From positions 18,779,118 through 18,843,117 of the forward strand of contig OX463862.1 of the NCBI GenBank assembly GCA_949825065.1: 64,000 bases of DNA, given 5' to 3'. The number at the start of each line of letters is the position of its first letter. The stretch's first letter is position 1. The DNA comes from Odontocerum albicorne (taxonomy: Eukaryota > Arthropoda > Insecta > Trichoptera > Odontoceridae). Position numbers and translations under genes: made by a program. This document shows positions 10,150-20,239 of this stretch, one piece after another. The notes beneath the pieces are model-generated. The model saw nothing but the letters and a program-made list of their open reading frames with translations, was not told where the DNA came from and did no database searches.

Positions 10150-10372
10150 TAAATAAATATAAGTTTATTGATAGCAACATAGTATGTACATATATAAATA
10201 CATTCCAAAATCGCACACATATCTCAAGGTAAATAGCAAAAAATATATATAAAAGAGAAGCATTCAAAATGCCTAGACTCATCTCATAACATCACCCTGG
10301 CCGAAATACACCCCACCAATATATATGGGTGAGCCCAGCCGCGAGGACATCATATGTTTTTCATCACTGTCC
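10150..10372 (-). repeat. D-element, shortened copy
   Basis: Shared blocks with the 3.6-kb copy: AAGTTTATTGATAGCAACAT, TAGTATGTACATA, ACTCATCTCATAACATCACC, AAATACACCCCACCAATATA and ATGTTTTTCA. No LINE coding sequence is attached, so this part either moves alone or is a 5'-truncated LINE end. Confidence 0.75.
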
Positions 10373-10374
10373 AA

Positions 10375-10914
10375 GTTTAGGAGGATGGGGGATTTTAATC
10401 CTTAGTATTGTTTTTACATGATATCTTTCGTATAAGAATCTTAATTACTTTCCTATAAGTAATATTTTAAATAAAAAATAAAATAATTACAATTGTGCAT
10501 ACCTTCAAGTTAACTCAAAGAGACAAAATCTAATAAATTACAACAAATTAGAAAAAATTAAATAGATGAAAACAAATGAAGTCCTTCAGCTACAATAATA
10601 TCCGAGTGTATTGTTTGTTGAATATACCCATACTTGGTTCATTAATTAAACCTTTCTAATTTGTTACGTTACCAGCTTACATTTAAACAACTTAGTAATG
10701 TAGCCAACTTACATTTCAAATCAAATATTATCTGGCACAATCACTAAAAAAAGGGAAAATGCTAACTCAATAGAGACACATGACATGCATAACAACTGAT
10801 CAAATATTCACCATCCCTAGAGTTAGAACATTTTTTGCCCAAAGGTAATATGCCTATTTGGCTCTCATGACATATGAGTATAATGGATACCAAATTCAAT
10901 AAAGGCAAAAGGGG
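10375..10914. other. Unassigned AT-rich DNA
   Basis: Nothing recognised. Confidence 0.35.
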
Positions 10915-11375
10915 ACAACATTTTCAGGCAGTGGATCGGAGGGTGGTTTGACTGCTTAGGTTTGCAGAGGAGATGACTTTTAGCGTATGTTAGCTATTAA
11001 GTGTGTTTTTGGTGATTATGTGCGAGACATTATGATATGGACTTTTTGGTCTGTCTCGAATGATGAAGTATGCGAGGTTTACATACATTTAATTAAGTTT
11101 CACTGTTTGTCAAGTTAATGCGAGTTTGCAACGGGGTTTTGTATAGTCGACAATCTTAAAAAAAAACTCTTTTTTGTCTGCATTGTATATCTTCTGTAAG
11201 GTAGAGCGATCCTGGTTTACTGGAGACACGACAAACGAAATCCTGGTTTACTGGGGACACAACAAACGGCAGAAAACCCAGATCCATACAATTTGTGTAT
11301 CCACTTTAAATTACCTGTTTTTTTTTTCGAAAATTATTTGTTTATAAAATTTCTTGTCATGTATAAATAAATAAA
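10915..11375 (+). mobile_element. LINE group E, 3' untranslated end
   Basis: It ends with CCTGGTTTACTGGGGACACA, AAACCCAGATCCATA, AAATTACCTG, CTTGTCATGTATAAATAAAT. These match 15985-16150 (+) and, reversed, 52700-53345 and 62935-63790. The phrase around CCTGGTTTACTGG is duplicated here (11210 and 11248). The upstream part (CACTGTTTGTCAAGTTAATG, CAACGGGGTTTTGTAT) matches the minus-strand copy at 52.9 kb. It ends in a (TAAA)n-type tail. Confidence 0.75.
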
Positions 11376-11379
11376 ATAA

Positions 11380-12172
11380 ATATTTAGGGATCTTATAAAT
11401 ATTACCCGCTAACGTCTCAGAGAGCAAGTGTTAGAATTGTTGTTTACAATTTATCGCTTTCAAAGTGTTAAGTATCTTCTTGTTGTTATTAAAGTGAACC
11501 GTATACAGTGAAAATCAAATAGTATTTCATATCAAACCGCTAAACTTTGATCCAGATATGAAATACACAAAGACTTGAATTTGAGACCTGTCTGGATAGG
11601 TGTGAGCATGGTATGATGATATTCGACATGTTGACGGGCAGAAATTGATAGATGCACGTGACAGACAGCTGTAGATAGACAAGAGCCATACTACATATCT
11701 AATACTAGATATGTATCCAATGTGGCTGACGATGATTATTATAAACACTTTGAGAATCCATATAAATACATGAGGTATTGATTTCTACAGATAGTGTTCT
11801 CGGTACTTGATAATAACATAACAGATAATGACGTCAAAACATGGAATCATAGTATTTGTCGACGAACAATGTAGGAGTCACCTTTATAGTAGTAAATATG
11901 CCTTGAACACACGAGCCGTATCTGTCATCAAGATGTTCAAATCAATAATTGGGTAACTTAACTCAATCGTACATTGTCTTATTATAATATATGAATACAG
12001 TGCAGGGTCAAAGAAAGGGTTGTAAGAGCAATTGCCTTGGACGATTTATTTATTTTAAAACTTATATTTTATTTTTTAAACTTCATTTATTAATAATTTT
12101 TTTCAGGTCCTTTGCACATTACAGGTTTCCCTTATTCGTACAAGGACTTAACAAGTAAAACATGTATAAAAC
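11380..12172. other. Unassigned AT-rich DNA
   Basis: No gene, repeat or inverted repeat recognised; the 73-codon minus-strand frame at 11527-11748 has no motif. Confidence 0.35.
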
Positions 12173-12426
12173 ATTGTAATTTGTTTCATCAAACGCTGTT
12201 TATTCCACTTTATATAACGGTATAGCCCTACAACTTTCAAGGTATTCCCCTCATCATCAGGGGAGCACAACCAAGACTTGTTTGTGCTCTCCCGATGATG
12301 AGATAAAAACCTTAATATCGATAGGGTTACAATACCGTTGCGTAAAGTAGAATAAACAATGTTTGATAAAACAAATTACAATATCTAAACGTCCACAATG
12401 TTAATGCCTTAACTTTAAACAATATA
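12173..12426 (+). mobile_element. Palindromic retroposon-like element (family C), copy 2
   Basis: Left arm from ATTGTAATTTGTTTCATC to GGGGAGCACAACCAAGAC; right arm from GTTTGTGCTCTCCCGATG to GATAAAACAAATTACAAT; then the 3' tail CACAATGTTAATGCCTTAAC ending near AACAATAT. The arms are diverged from each other by several substitutions. I do not see a convincing flanking direct repeat for this copy. Confidence 0.75.
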
Positions 12427-12477
12427 TTTCGAAATAAATACATATATTATCTGAAAAGGTGATCCTTAGATACTGAC

Positions 12478-12850
12478 GTATCATCATCATCATCTGTCTA
12501 TATTCATTCACTGCAGGATATAGACCTCTCCAAGTTGTTTCCAAGAAATCATGTCCTTTGCGCATTGCTGTCACGTAATCGCTACTTGCTTACATATTTC
12601 GTCCACCCAGCGTGCCTTCGGTCTTCTTATAGCCCTAATTCTTTCTATTGAGTACCACTAGATTACTCCACACGTCCAACGATGATCCGTTGTTCAGGGA
12701 ACGTGCCGAGCTCACTTGCATTTCAGTATTTTTGCGATCTCTATAACATCGTCCATTTTTGTTTGGGCACTGAAGTACTCATTGCGTTTGCTGTATCTTG
12801 TGTTATAACCTAGCATGCACATATCCATGCTGCGTTGTGTCTGGAACTTT
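12478..12850 (-). pseudogene. Non-LTR retrotransposon group K, C-terminal fragment
   Basis: The minus-strand frame from 12855 reads MLGYNTRYSKRNEYFSAQTK, then MDDVIEIAKILKCK, with shifted frames giving AGWTKYVSK and FLGNNLERSI. This corresponds to the region NE....TKV.DV.ERI..LKW.WAGH and R..GRP..RW.D found after the reverse transcriptase in RTE-type elements. The 3' end is the simple run (TGATGA)n, seen here as CATCATCATCATC at 12480-12495. Multiple frameshifts and stops. Confidence 0.65.
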
Positions 12851-12865
12851 TGTTTCATTTGCATA

Positions 12866-12988
12866 GAAAACACAAACAAGACCCTGATGCTTCCCTGATG
12901 ATGAGGTGAAAGCCTTGAAACCGATAGGGTTATACCGTTACAAAAAGTAGAATAAACAGTGGTATAACAGCGATAAAACAAATTACAA
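12866..12988 (+). mobile_element. Family C palindromic element, right arm only
   Basis: CCCTGATGATGAGGTGAAAG, CCTTGAAACCGATAGGGTTA, GTAGAATAAACAGTG, AACAAATTACAATAT: the right arm without left arm and without the 3' tail. It abuts the K LINE fragment. It shows that one arm can be lost or never copied. Confidence 0.75.
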
Positions 12989-13004
12989 TATATTAATAAT
13001 ATTA

Positions 13005-13075
13005 GGACTTGAGGAGAATGCGCTCTCTTAACGGCGTTGTATAAATTATCCTTTTATTATCATTATTTCTAGTTT
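13005..13075 (+). repeat. Repeat B terminal fragment
   Basis: ACTTGAGGAGAATGCGCTCT CTTAACGGCG then ATTATCCTTTTATTATCATT matches the end of B at 14.8 and 27.75 kb. Confidence 0.55.
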
Positions 13076-14190
13076 TTAACGACGTGTATCATCTGCACAA
13101 CGAAGGTTAGATGTATGATGGTCCATGATCTGCTCTTAGCCTTGCTTGTCCTCCTGTGATCTCATAATGATATATTCTCCTTATAACTTGAACAGTGTGG
13201 AAGTAAAGAGGCATACTTGGCAAACACCATTTCACGTTTGAAACCGGTCCGACTTAATGTAATTTACTTTTACCATCGCAAAGCTACTACTATAGAGCCT
13301 TTTTACCAAATATACAAAAAGCGTTGGTACAGTAATGTTTTGTCTCCATCGGGAATCGAACCCAACCCCCTAAATATTAAAGTTCAATCAACTGGGTTAC
13401 GAAAGTCGTCAATTTGATTCCGCCATCTTAAACATGTTCTAATGCCGATAGCAATAATACTTTGAAATTAGCATATCTTATGTCTAAAGACGGCCCTGCA
13501 CACATACACATGATATCCACATTAGTCCCACGTTTCGTGAGGAAACTCTTCTCATTTTCAAGTTGAACGCTTCGCCCTAGGCGGGAACCGGGGTCGGCCA
13601 CGTGTATGGGATTCATTGCCATGGAAACCACTTGAGGGAATAAGAGCAAAGATTCGACAGAGGGAGATAGAAAGAGGCTGTAAAGTTTTGATACTTTGAC
13701 GTTGTTACTGTATCTGGGTTCACGTCGTCTCCCTATCTGATACTAGGGTGAATCTTGGATGGGTTAACATTGGGAAGGGTGGTTTGTGCGTTTTTTTGTG
13801 CAGTGAAATCGAAAGGGTTATGTTTATTTATTTATTTAGGCTGGAATAAATTCATTTTGTATGAAATATTATTTCATGATTTATTATTTTAAGGCCTGCA
13901 TAATATTCGAGATTTATTGCCTTTATTTTTTGTCCCTCATTCAATAAATATATTCTTTGCATCACTTAAATTCTTCTCATGTTAAAATTATTTTTGTTGT
14001 TGTGATAATTGATGTTTTATATTAAATCTGGTGTAGTACCCAATTTCACTCGGGCTGGATAGTTAAAAGTCAATCTATATTTTTAAATAACATTGGGATT
14101 TATAAGATTTTAGGATATTCGAGTGAATATCCAGGAATTGTAAATAATGTTCAATAATATATTTCTGGGTTTTTTCAATCGATAATTATG
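13076..14190. other. Unassigned DNA with one SINE A scrap
   Basis: At 13348-13412 the reverse complement of a SINE A head is visible (GGGAATCGAACCCAACCCCC, CAACTGGGTTACGAAAGTCG). The remainder, including the slightly GC-richer 13430-13780, contains nothing I can name. Confidence 0.45.
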
Positions 14191-14199
14191 TATTAATTA

Positions 14200-14350
14200 T
14201 CATTTAATTTTTTTATTACAACAGTAATATGTATAATCATTAGATAATATTTTTATTACAACAGTAATATGTATTATTATGGGATAATATTTTTCATACT
14301 TTTATTTTTTTATTACAACAGTCGTATGTATTATATAATTATTGGGTAAT
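14200..14350. repeat. Diverged tandem repeat, ~50-70-bp unit x 3
   Basis: TTTTATTACAACAGTAATAT, then the same with GTCGTATGTATTAT, recurs three times at uneven spacing, each followed by GATAATATTT or GGTAATATTT. Confidence 0.7.
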
Positions 14351-14354
14351 ATTT

Positions 14355-14850
14355 AATGAATGAATGATCTTTGTTTTTGGTAACCGTTCGTTTTCTCGTG
14401 TAATATTTAAATTAAATCGATCTTTGTCTGCCTCAAAATGTAAAGATATATGGGTGGCGTAGGCAGCTTTAGGAAGCACTTAAAGGCAAACTTTGTTGGT
14501 AAGTCTTATCAATATTTTAATAATGAATACAACACATATACACAACACTCCACCTAATGCCGAATGAGTTACTATTACGTATCAGAAGATTTCTTTGTAA
14601 TCCGTCTTTCCTTGGTAAGTTTTCCGATGTTTTCTTACCAAATATATTTTTCTAAACGTACGTAGATGAGGATAAGTTTATAATCTTATGTCCGCAGGTA
14701 CCATCTTCCAATCCTGAAAATCATCTGGTTTTTTTGTAATATGTTTAATCTGTCAATAACTGGTTGCATCCCAAATTCGAGCGCTCTTGAAGAGAGTCTA
14801 CTTTCTTAATAGCGCTCTTTAAAGTGTAATTTTATTATTATTTCACTATA
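14355..14850 (+). repeat. Dispersed repeat B, near-complete copy
   Basis: It runs from TTTTTGGTAACCGTTCGTTT through GGTGGCGTAGGCAGCTTTAG, ACACTCCACCTAATGCCG, TCCTTGGTAAGTTTTCCGAT and AATCTGTCAATAACTGGTTG to the end block GAGCGCTCTTGAAGAGAGTC, AGCGCTCTTTAAAGTG. This plus orientation is used as the family reference. Confidence 0.8.
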
Positions 14851-14949
14851 TCATTTTTTTCTTTTAAACGGTACCCTTCAACATATCCGAATTGATGATT
14901 CGACCATATTGAAAAATATGACCGGGAGATAACGTTTCTGTACGGATTT

Positions 14950-15500
14950 ACATACATACATACATATCATTACGCCATTTCCTCGTCTTGATCGTCATCG
15001 CTGAGCCTCGTAGTAAAATATCCGCTCGCCATTCCAACGGCATTCAACTATAAAGTGAAGCCTGTCAGGGTAGACAGAGACGACAGAGTGTCAGATATTC
15101 CTATCTCAACACACAGTTTTTGCCTCGTCTATACATTACATTCACATGTAACTTCTACGACTTTTCGGATTTCTACATTTCCTTTTTTCAAAATATGATT
15201 CACTTGATCAAACTATGCTTTTCTTGGTCGACATCTACCGCGTGTTCCACTCGTATATGCACTTTATATTTGTTTTTTTAGTATTTTTTTCATTAATTTA
15301 TTCCACATGATGCCCAAACCATCTCAGCGTGCTCTTTTTCATCTTACTCAACACAACAGCCTTAAGTTCACATTCATCCCTAATCAATTCATTCCGAATT
15401 CTATCATACATTTCCACCGCCATCTATTTTTTCAATGCATTCATTCTTACAGCATTTTTTAGCTCCTTTCAGTTTTTTCCCCTTCCACGTTTTCCTCCTT
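14950..15500 (-). pseudogene. Group F LINE fragment, 3' half, minus strand, with repeat G block
   Basis: It starts with CATACATACATACATATCAT and TACGCCATTTCCTCGTC, the 3' tail of F (reversed: ...GACGTAATG + ATGTATG repeats). Embedded at about 14985-15075 is the repeat G phrase (CTGAGCCTCGTAGTA, CGCCATTCCAACGGCATTCA). Then come TCTATACATTACATTCACAT, CCAAACCATCTCAGCGTGCT, TTCATCTTACTCAACACAAC and CACATTCATCCCTAATCAAT in the order of other minus-strand F copies. All frames are broken. Confidence 0.7.
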
Positions 15501-15504
15501 ATTA

Positions 15505-15835
15505 TTAAAAATAAAATTGCTAAGAAAGCTTTCCTATTTGAGGAGCCATATCTTGCTTCTTATCAAAGTAACAGTGTTTAATAATAACCACAAAGAACAT
15601 CTGGTCCTTGTCGTATCCACTGAGGTTACGATTTAATAAACCACCATGGATTTGACCAAAGATAGTCGTCCTCATGATAAACTCATGTAAAATAGATTTC
15701 CACAATAACTTGTCATTGATTATCTTGAAATTTATCTGACAAAGCCCTATTCCTGAAAATGTCAGATATCGTTGCAATGTAAGCATGAACGAATCATTTA
15801 GATTAATATTGTGAATTCTCAATTATAATACTTGT
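15505..15835 (-). other. Unrecognised 100-codon open frame
   Basis: The minus-strand frame 15822-15520 begins MRIHNINLNDSFMLTLQRYL and continues without a stop to KQDMAPQIGKLS. It contains hydrophobic residues but no clear membrane segment or motif I know. It could be an exon fragment or a chance frame; composition does not decide. No splice sites were verified. Confidence 0.25.
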
Positions 15836-15984
15836 ATATTGAGCGAAGCGAAACAAGTAGTTTAAAATATATTTCCCGCAAGAAAATCACCAAAATAGCG
15901 TATCTATCAAAATAATGGAACAATAACCATGCAATACCAACAGTTACAAAAATCATAATATATACCTAATCATCACAATATATA

Positions 15985-16150
15985 TCGTCAGTGAGATACA
16001 GGCAAAAGCCTAGTTTACCGGGAACACGACAAATGAAAGTCAACAAACCCAGATCCATTAAAATTGTATTCCCAAATTAAATCACCTGTTGTTTTTTCGC
16101 AAATTATGTATGTTCCTTGTCATGTGTAAAATAAATAAATGAAATAAAAT
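15985..16150 (+). mobile_element. LINE group E 3' end, short copy
   Basis: GTCAGTGAGATACAGGCAAA, AGCCTAGTTTACCGGGAACA, AACCCAGATCCATTAAAATT, CCTTGTCATGTGTAAAATAA: the same 3' UTR as 11.2, 52.8 and 63.0 kb, strongly 5'-truncated. Confidence 0.75.
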
Positions 16151-16166
16151 ATACGTACCCACCTTA

Positions 16167-16393
16167 ATTGTATTGTACGAGTATTATATTACACTTTTGT
16201 TATATACAGTACAACCTGGCGGGCTTAATGCTATTTAAAAATCTCTTTAAACTAACCAGAAAGATGTTAAAGAGGCGTTTAGTGAGAAACACACAGGAAA
16301 ACTTTTTTTTTTATATCTGAGTTCCAGCGGGATTTGAACCTGTAACCTCCAAGTTGAGACACAGGCGTCTTACTAACTAGGTCACGAAGGTTG
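16167..16393 (-). mobile_element. SINE A, near full-length
   Basis: Read on the minus strand: head CAACCTTCGTGACCTAGTTA and GTAAGACGCCTGTGTCTCAA, B-box GGTTCAAATCCCGCTGGAAC, body TCTTTCTGGTTAGTT, CCGCCAGGTTGTACTGTATA, then a short tail of TTGTA-like repeats. The tail carries TACGAGTA (16176-16183) where other copies show plain TTGTATTACAC. Confidence 0.85.
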
Positions 16394-16424
16394 TTGGTAT
16401 ATAGAAGTGAAACTTAAACTTAGA

Positions 16425-16865
16425 ATAAGAAATATGAGAGTAAGGTTAATGGTGTGGAGATGCGTGCACTAAGGGAAATTTGTCGAGTTTCTATGAAAGA
16501 AGGCGGAATGAAGACATCATCAATGAATGCATGGATATTATTGGTGATTTAAGTAAGATGAAGAAGGTAGCTTAAAGATAGTTTGGGCATGTCGAGATAA
16601 TAAATTATGAAAGTATGACTAAACGAGTATGAAAGTCAGAAGTGCAAAGTATGCGTGGAAGAGGCAGACCGAGAAAAACAAGGGTTGACCAGGTGTTGAA
16701 AGAAGGCAAAGTGAGAAGTATGAATAAATGAAGATTATGCATGACGAGATGAATGAATGTGGTGGATGCGAAAGTTGTACGCTTTGATATAAAAGTTTGG
16801 ATATACTATATGTTCTCTCTGACTACCCCGTAAGAGACATGGCGTAATGTTATGTAATGTATATA
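16425..16865 (+). pseudogene. Group F LINE, 3' region
   Basis: NGVEMRALREIC corresponds to N.VEMR.LR..CG. Later frames give FGHV/E-type sequence near 16590, SMRGRGRPRKTRVDQVLKEG (16648-16707) and CSL*LPR-type C-terminus. The end CTACCCCGTAAGAGACATGG CGTAATG is the typical 3' end of F. Several stops and shifts. Confidence 0.75.
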
Positions 16866-17554
16866 ATGATACTTTATTTTTTTATACATCAAAAAAAGAT
16901 TTATCTGGAATCTAGTAACTTGACAAGGGGCCAGAGTTAGTGTTAGAACCTTACTTACTATAAATGATTGGTTTTTACACGTTCGTTCAAAGTAAAGTGA
17001 CCATCTAATGACTTATGTTTGTTATGGTAATCATATTTTTGTGCTGCAAATACAGTACAAAATGTAAGCGACATTTAAAATAACGAAAATGGTTAGCTGT
17101 TTAGTAGCTATAAAGGCGCTGCGTACATGAATTTTCAGGTTAAAATATCCACTAAACCTTGGTTCCACAAAAGAAATATGTCCAAATAAATTATGTCTGT
17201 CATGTGCAGGATAAGGATAAGTCACCATCTGATAAGAACCCACCTCTATAAAATCCATATGAAGAAAACCCTGCACGTATGTATTAAATGAGTGAGGACA
17301 CCATCAACCATGTTTTCTGAGTGTCATCTGCACATTGCATACAATCTTGACTCAATTATATACGCCCCACATCCGTTCAACCCCACCTGCTTGTAACATA
17401 CATAATTCTCCATTCATTTATAGTCCCATTTCTGAATGTATTGTCCAAAATCCTTGAATATTTAGTACTACAGTAGGTTCTTAGATATTCTCACACTGCT
17501 TTCTTTAATTCAAACTGATGAAATGCCTAATTTCCTAATAATAATAAAATAAGT

Positions 17555-17951
17555 TGGAATCATGGACCCTCAAAGTTAGTAGTATGAACCGACTGAAAGC
17601 CTTTGAAATGTGGATGCACCGGATACCCTGGACGGATATGGTCAACAACACGAGGATTCAAAGAGCCAAAGTTGATAGAGAGTTGCTGACTAATATTAAA
17701 ATCCGAAAGGTGTCCTACTTGGGTCATGTACATAGAGGAGCAAATTACAAATTACTGCACCTGATCATCCAAGGCAAAATAAAAGGGCGAAGAGGTGTTC
17801 GCAGGATGCACATCTTCTGGCTCCGCAATATACGTGATTAGACTGGCACAAGGGGTGTTGGAGATCTTTTTCAGGCTGCCGGGGACAAAGATGTCTACTC
17901 TCAAATGACATGCAACGTTGGGGGGACCTAACATGACACTGAATAAAGAAG
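17555..17951 (+). pseudogene. Group D LINE, 5'-truncated copy with 12-bp target duplication
   Basis: The open frame from 17554 reads MESWTLKVSSMNRLKAFEMW, IPWTDMVNNTRIQ, KVDRELLTNIKIRKVSYLGH, LHLIIQGKIKGRRGVRR, then D*TGTRGVGDLFQAAGDKDV to NVGGT. Only two defects are evident, so it is a fairly young copy. AATAAAATAAGT occurs at 17543-17554 and again at 17952-17963, a perfect 12-bp direct repeat that fits target-primed reverse transcription. It lacks the 370-bp D-element after GGGGGGACCTAACATGACAC. Confidence 0.85.
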
Positions 17952-17987
17952 AATAAAATAAGTAGAGATTATAATATAAAGTTTACA

Positions 17988-18050
17988 TAGGGGCGCGCGA
18001 CACCAATACGGGGTTTGGCTGCAGAGCAGCTAGAGTCCGGAGTCCCTAGT
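17988..18050 (+). repeat. Short dispersed repeat H
   Basis: GGGGCGCGCGACACCAATAC GGGGTTTGGCTGCAGAGCAG is related to 25636-25712 (GGGGGTGCGCAGTGCCAATA TGGGGCTGGGCTACGGAGCA). Only two copies are in the window; class unknown. Confidence 0.55.
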
Positions 18051-18082
18051 TAAATTTAAAACCTTGATGATAGATTATTTTT

Positions 18083-18280
18083 TTATAACTAGACGCCTGT
18101 CTTCTGACCTGAGGTTGTCACTTCGATTCCCGTTAATACCCGATTTTTTAAAAGAGTTTTAGACTCGTCTTTCCTTTAGGCACATATAACATCATTCTGG
18201 TTTGTTAAGAAAAAGATGGTCATATGGTCACAAGCCCATTAGATTAGACTGTTCACAACAAAAGTGTAATACAGTATAAT
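18083..18280 (+). mobile_element. SINE A, plus strand
   Basis: ACTAGACGCCTGTCTTCTGA, B-box CTTCGATTCCCGTTAATACC, TTTTAGACTCGTCTTTCCTT TAGG, TTCTGGTTTGTTAAGAAAAA, ending GTGTAATACAGTATAAT. The A-box end is diverged. A D-element follows directly. Confidence 0.75.
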
Positions 18281-18282
18281 AT

Positions 18283-18497
18283 TGAATAAATAAATATAGG
18301 TTTATTGATAGCAAAATAGGATGTACATAATACATTTAAATATACTTCAAGAACACATAAATTGAAGAGAATACATTAAAAACAGAAGCTATTAAAAGGT
18401 CTGGGCTCATCTAATAACATTCCCCCGGCCAAGATACATCCCACCAATATAGGGCGAGCCCAGCCACGGGGACACCAGATGTTTTTCAGCCCACACT
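18283..18497 (-). repeat. D-element, second isolated copy
   Basis: GGTTTATTGATAGCAAAATA, CATAAATTGAAGAGAATACA, AAAGGTCTGGGCTCATCTAA, CCAATATAGGGCGAGCCCAG and GATGTTTTTCAGCCCACAC match the 3.6-kb D-element closely. Like the 10.2-kb copy it stops at the same internal point. Confidence 0.8.
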
Positions 18498-18499
18498 AA

Positions 18500-18960
18500 T
18501 AAAGCCTATTCTCACACAGCCCCTTCGTATATCAATTCTACACCCATAAAGATCTCCTCACTGAGTTCTTCCAATGCGGCAAACAGTCACATCGAATTAT
18601 CAACATGTACCCAGACGAAGTCAACTGATTCCATTCAATTCACTAATTTAGTGGTTGAATACTCAATTCCAAGAGCATGTCTTAGTTGTTTTGCATTTTT
18701 TTTCAACATTATTTGATATAGTGCTGTTTCCCACTTATTATTACGATAACCTCAAAACCTTTTAAAAAAATAAGAAAGATAGAATGACAACAATTCCACT
18801 ATCAACAGCGTCATATGTATTCTTAAATTCAAGTGTAAAATAGTCTTCGATTAAAACTAAATCCGGAAATGAATCTACTAGCAATTGAAATTGGGCGCCC
18901 GCTTGCTTAGCATAAATACTAACATTTAGACCACGGCCGCCAATAAAATATCATTCAAGA
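18500..18960 (-). pseudogene. Unrecognised coding-like relic
   Basis: The minus-strand frame from about 18955 reads IGGRGLNVSIYAKQAGAQFQ then LLVDSFPDLVLIEDYFTLEF and DAVDSGIVVI before a stop near a homopolymer run. Further blocks follow in other frames: KQLRHALGIEYSTTKLVN, and ESVDFVWVHVDNS with ALEELSEEIFMGVELIYEG. The composition is more protein-like than neighbouring chance frames, and stops separate the blocks as in an old pseudogene. I cannot name the family. Confidence 0.35.
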
Positions 18961-19794
18961 GTTATATTATAATTTATATGTATTCAGTATATAACCTAGT
19001 GAGTGGATTTATTTTCATGTAGCCATCTCTTGCAGTTAACCAAAAATATTTCTGAATAGAAAGTTAGATTGATACTCTTTCATAAAAAAATAAGGACTAA
19101 AGGGAATCCAACTCCAGTCATCTTAACAACAATCGGAAGTCATTTTATTATTTTCTTCTCTCGTATCCCTTCAACATATCCAAGTACAGTCTTCAACCCC
19201 AATAATCGAATCCTTGGGCTTAGGACGACTGAAGAAGGCATTAAACTTGAGAATGGTCATTGCACGTATTGGTAACACTATCGCATATGTAAAGGCAATA
19301 ATACTCGCACACGTGTTCGGTGAATGCGAGAACTGTTACTTGATGAACGCTTTTACTAGAGTGGTACCATCGAGAATCGAATCCAAAATTTCTGAGTTGA
19401 GAGATAGATTATATTTATAAATAAGTCGTTTTAAGTAACCTCGGCCTCTTTTAAAGGCATGAAATATGTTTTGTTTAATTAAAAAAAAACTATACATAAA
19501 AATTTATTACGAGTATAACATCAAAAATATTGAATTCGCAAAAAAAAGCGAATTTTCCGCGCGTTTCATTGTCTCTTCAGAAATATGATTTTGAATCTAT
19601 CAACATATATCATTTTAAATTGCCATATTTTCGAAGGTGAACACAACAGTTTAAGTCGTAAAATTTCCGACAACACAATGGCATTAAATTTCGCGAATTT
19701 TATATGCTGTAAACAAAAGGAAATTTCGAAACGAATCAATCTTTTATATTTTGCGTGTTCTCTATTGGTCTAAGTGCCTTAATATAAAATATTT

Positions 19795-20095
19795 TGTGTT
19801 GTATTGTATTTTATTGTTGACCTGTACTTTATTGCATTGTCGTACTGTTCTGTAGTTTACTAAAATGTGTTGTATTGCATTGTAATGAAACATAGTACAC
19901 TTTCGTTGTATGCATTGGAACCTCGTGGGTTTATTGCATTGTTACAATATCGTTCCAAAACCAGAAAGATATTAAAGAGGTCTCAAGTAAAAATCGAAAT
20001 TAAGTCGTTTAACAAAAAAACTGGGTTCTAACAGCAATCAAACCTTTAACTCCCGGGTCGGAAGACAGGCGTCATATCAACTAGTCTACGGAGAT
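19795..20095 (-). mobile_element. SINE A with long TTGTA-type tail
   Basis: A 130-bp imperfect tail (ATTGTATTTTATTGTTGACC, TTGCATTGTCGTACTGTTCT, TGTTGTATTGCATTGTAATG) precedes the body. Reversed body blocks: AACCTCGTGGGTTTATTGCA, AAACCAGAAAGATATTAAAG. Head: CAATCAAACCTTTAACTCCC and GAAGACAGGCGTCATATCAA. The long tail suggests a relatively recent copy or later microsatellite growth. Confidence 0.78.
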
Positions 20096-20194
20096 TTTGG
20101 TCATTCATCGGTTGAAAAAAATGCATTAAATTATTTTGAAGTTCGGCATCGATTGTAAATTAAACAAATAAATATCAGTGCATACCCACAAACC

Positions 20195-20233
20195 AGATTA
20201 GAAGACAGGCGTCTTACTAAGTCAACCAAGAAT
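20195..20233 (-). mobile_element. SINE A head scrap
   Basis: GATTAGAAGACAGGCGTCTT ACTAAGTCAACCAAG matches the head of SINE A reversed. Confidence 0.5.
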
Positions 20234-20239
20234 TTCATC

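Noticed and set aside
19363..19445. Another SINE A head (GAGAATCGAATCCAAAATTT)
   Set aside because: Only the B-box-like stretch matches; the adjoining sequence does not follow the family, so it may be chance.
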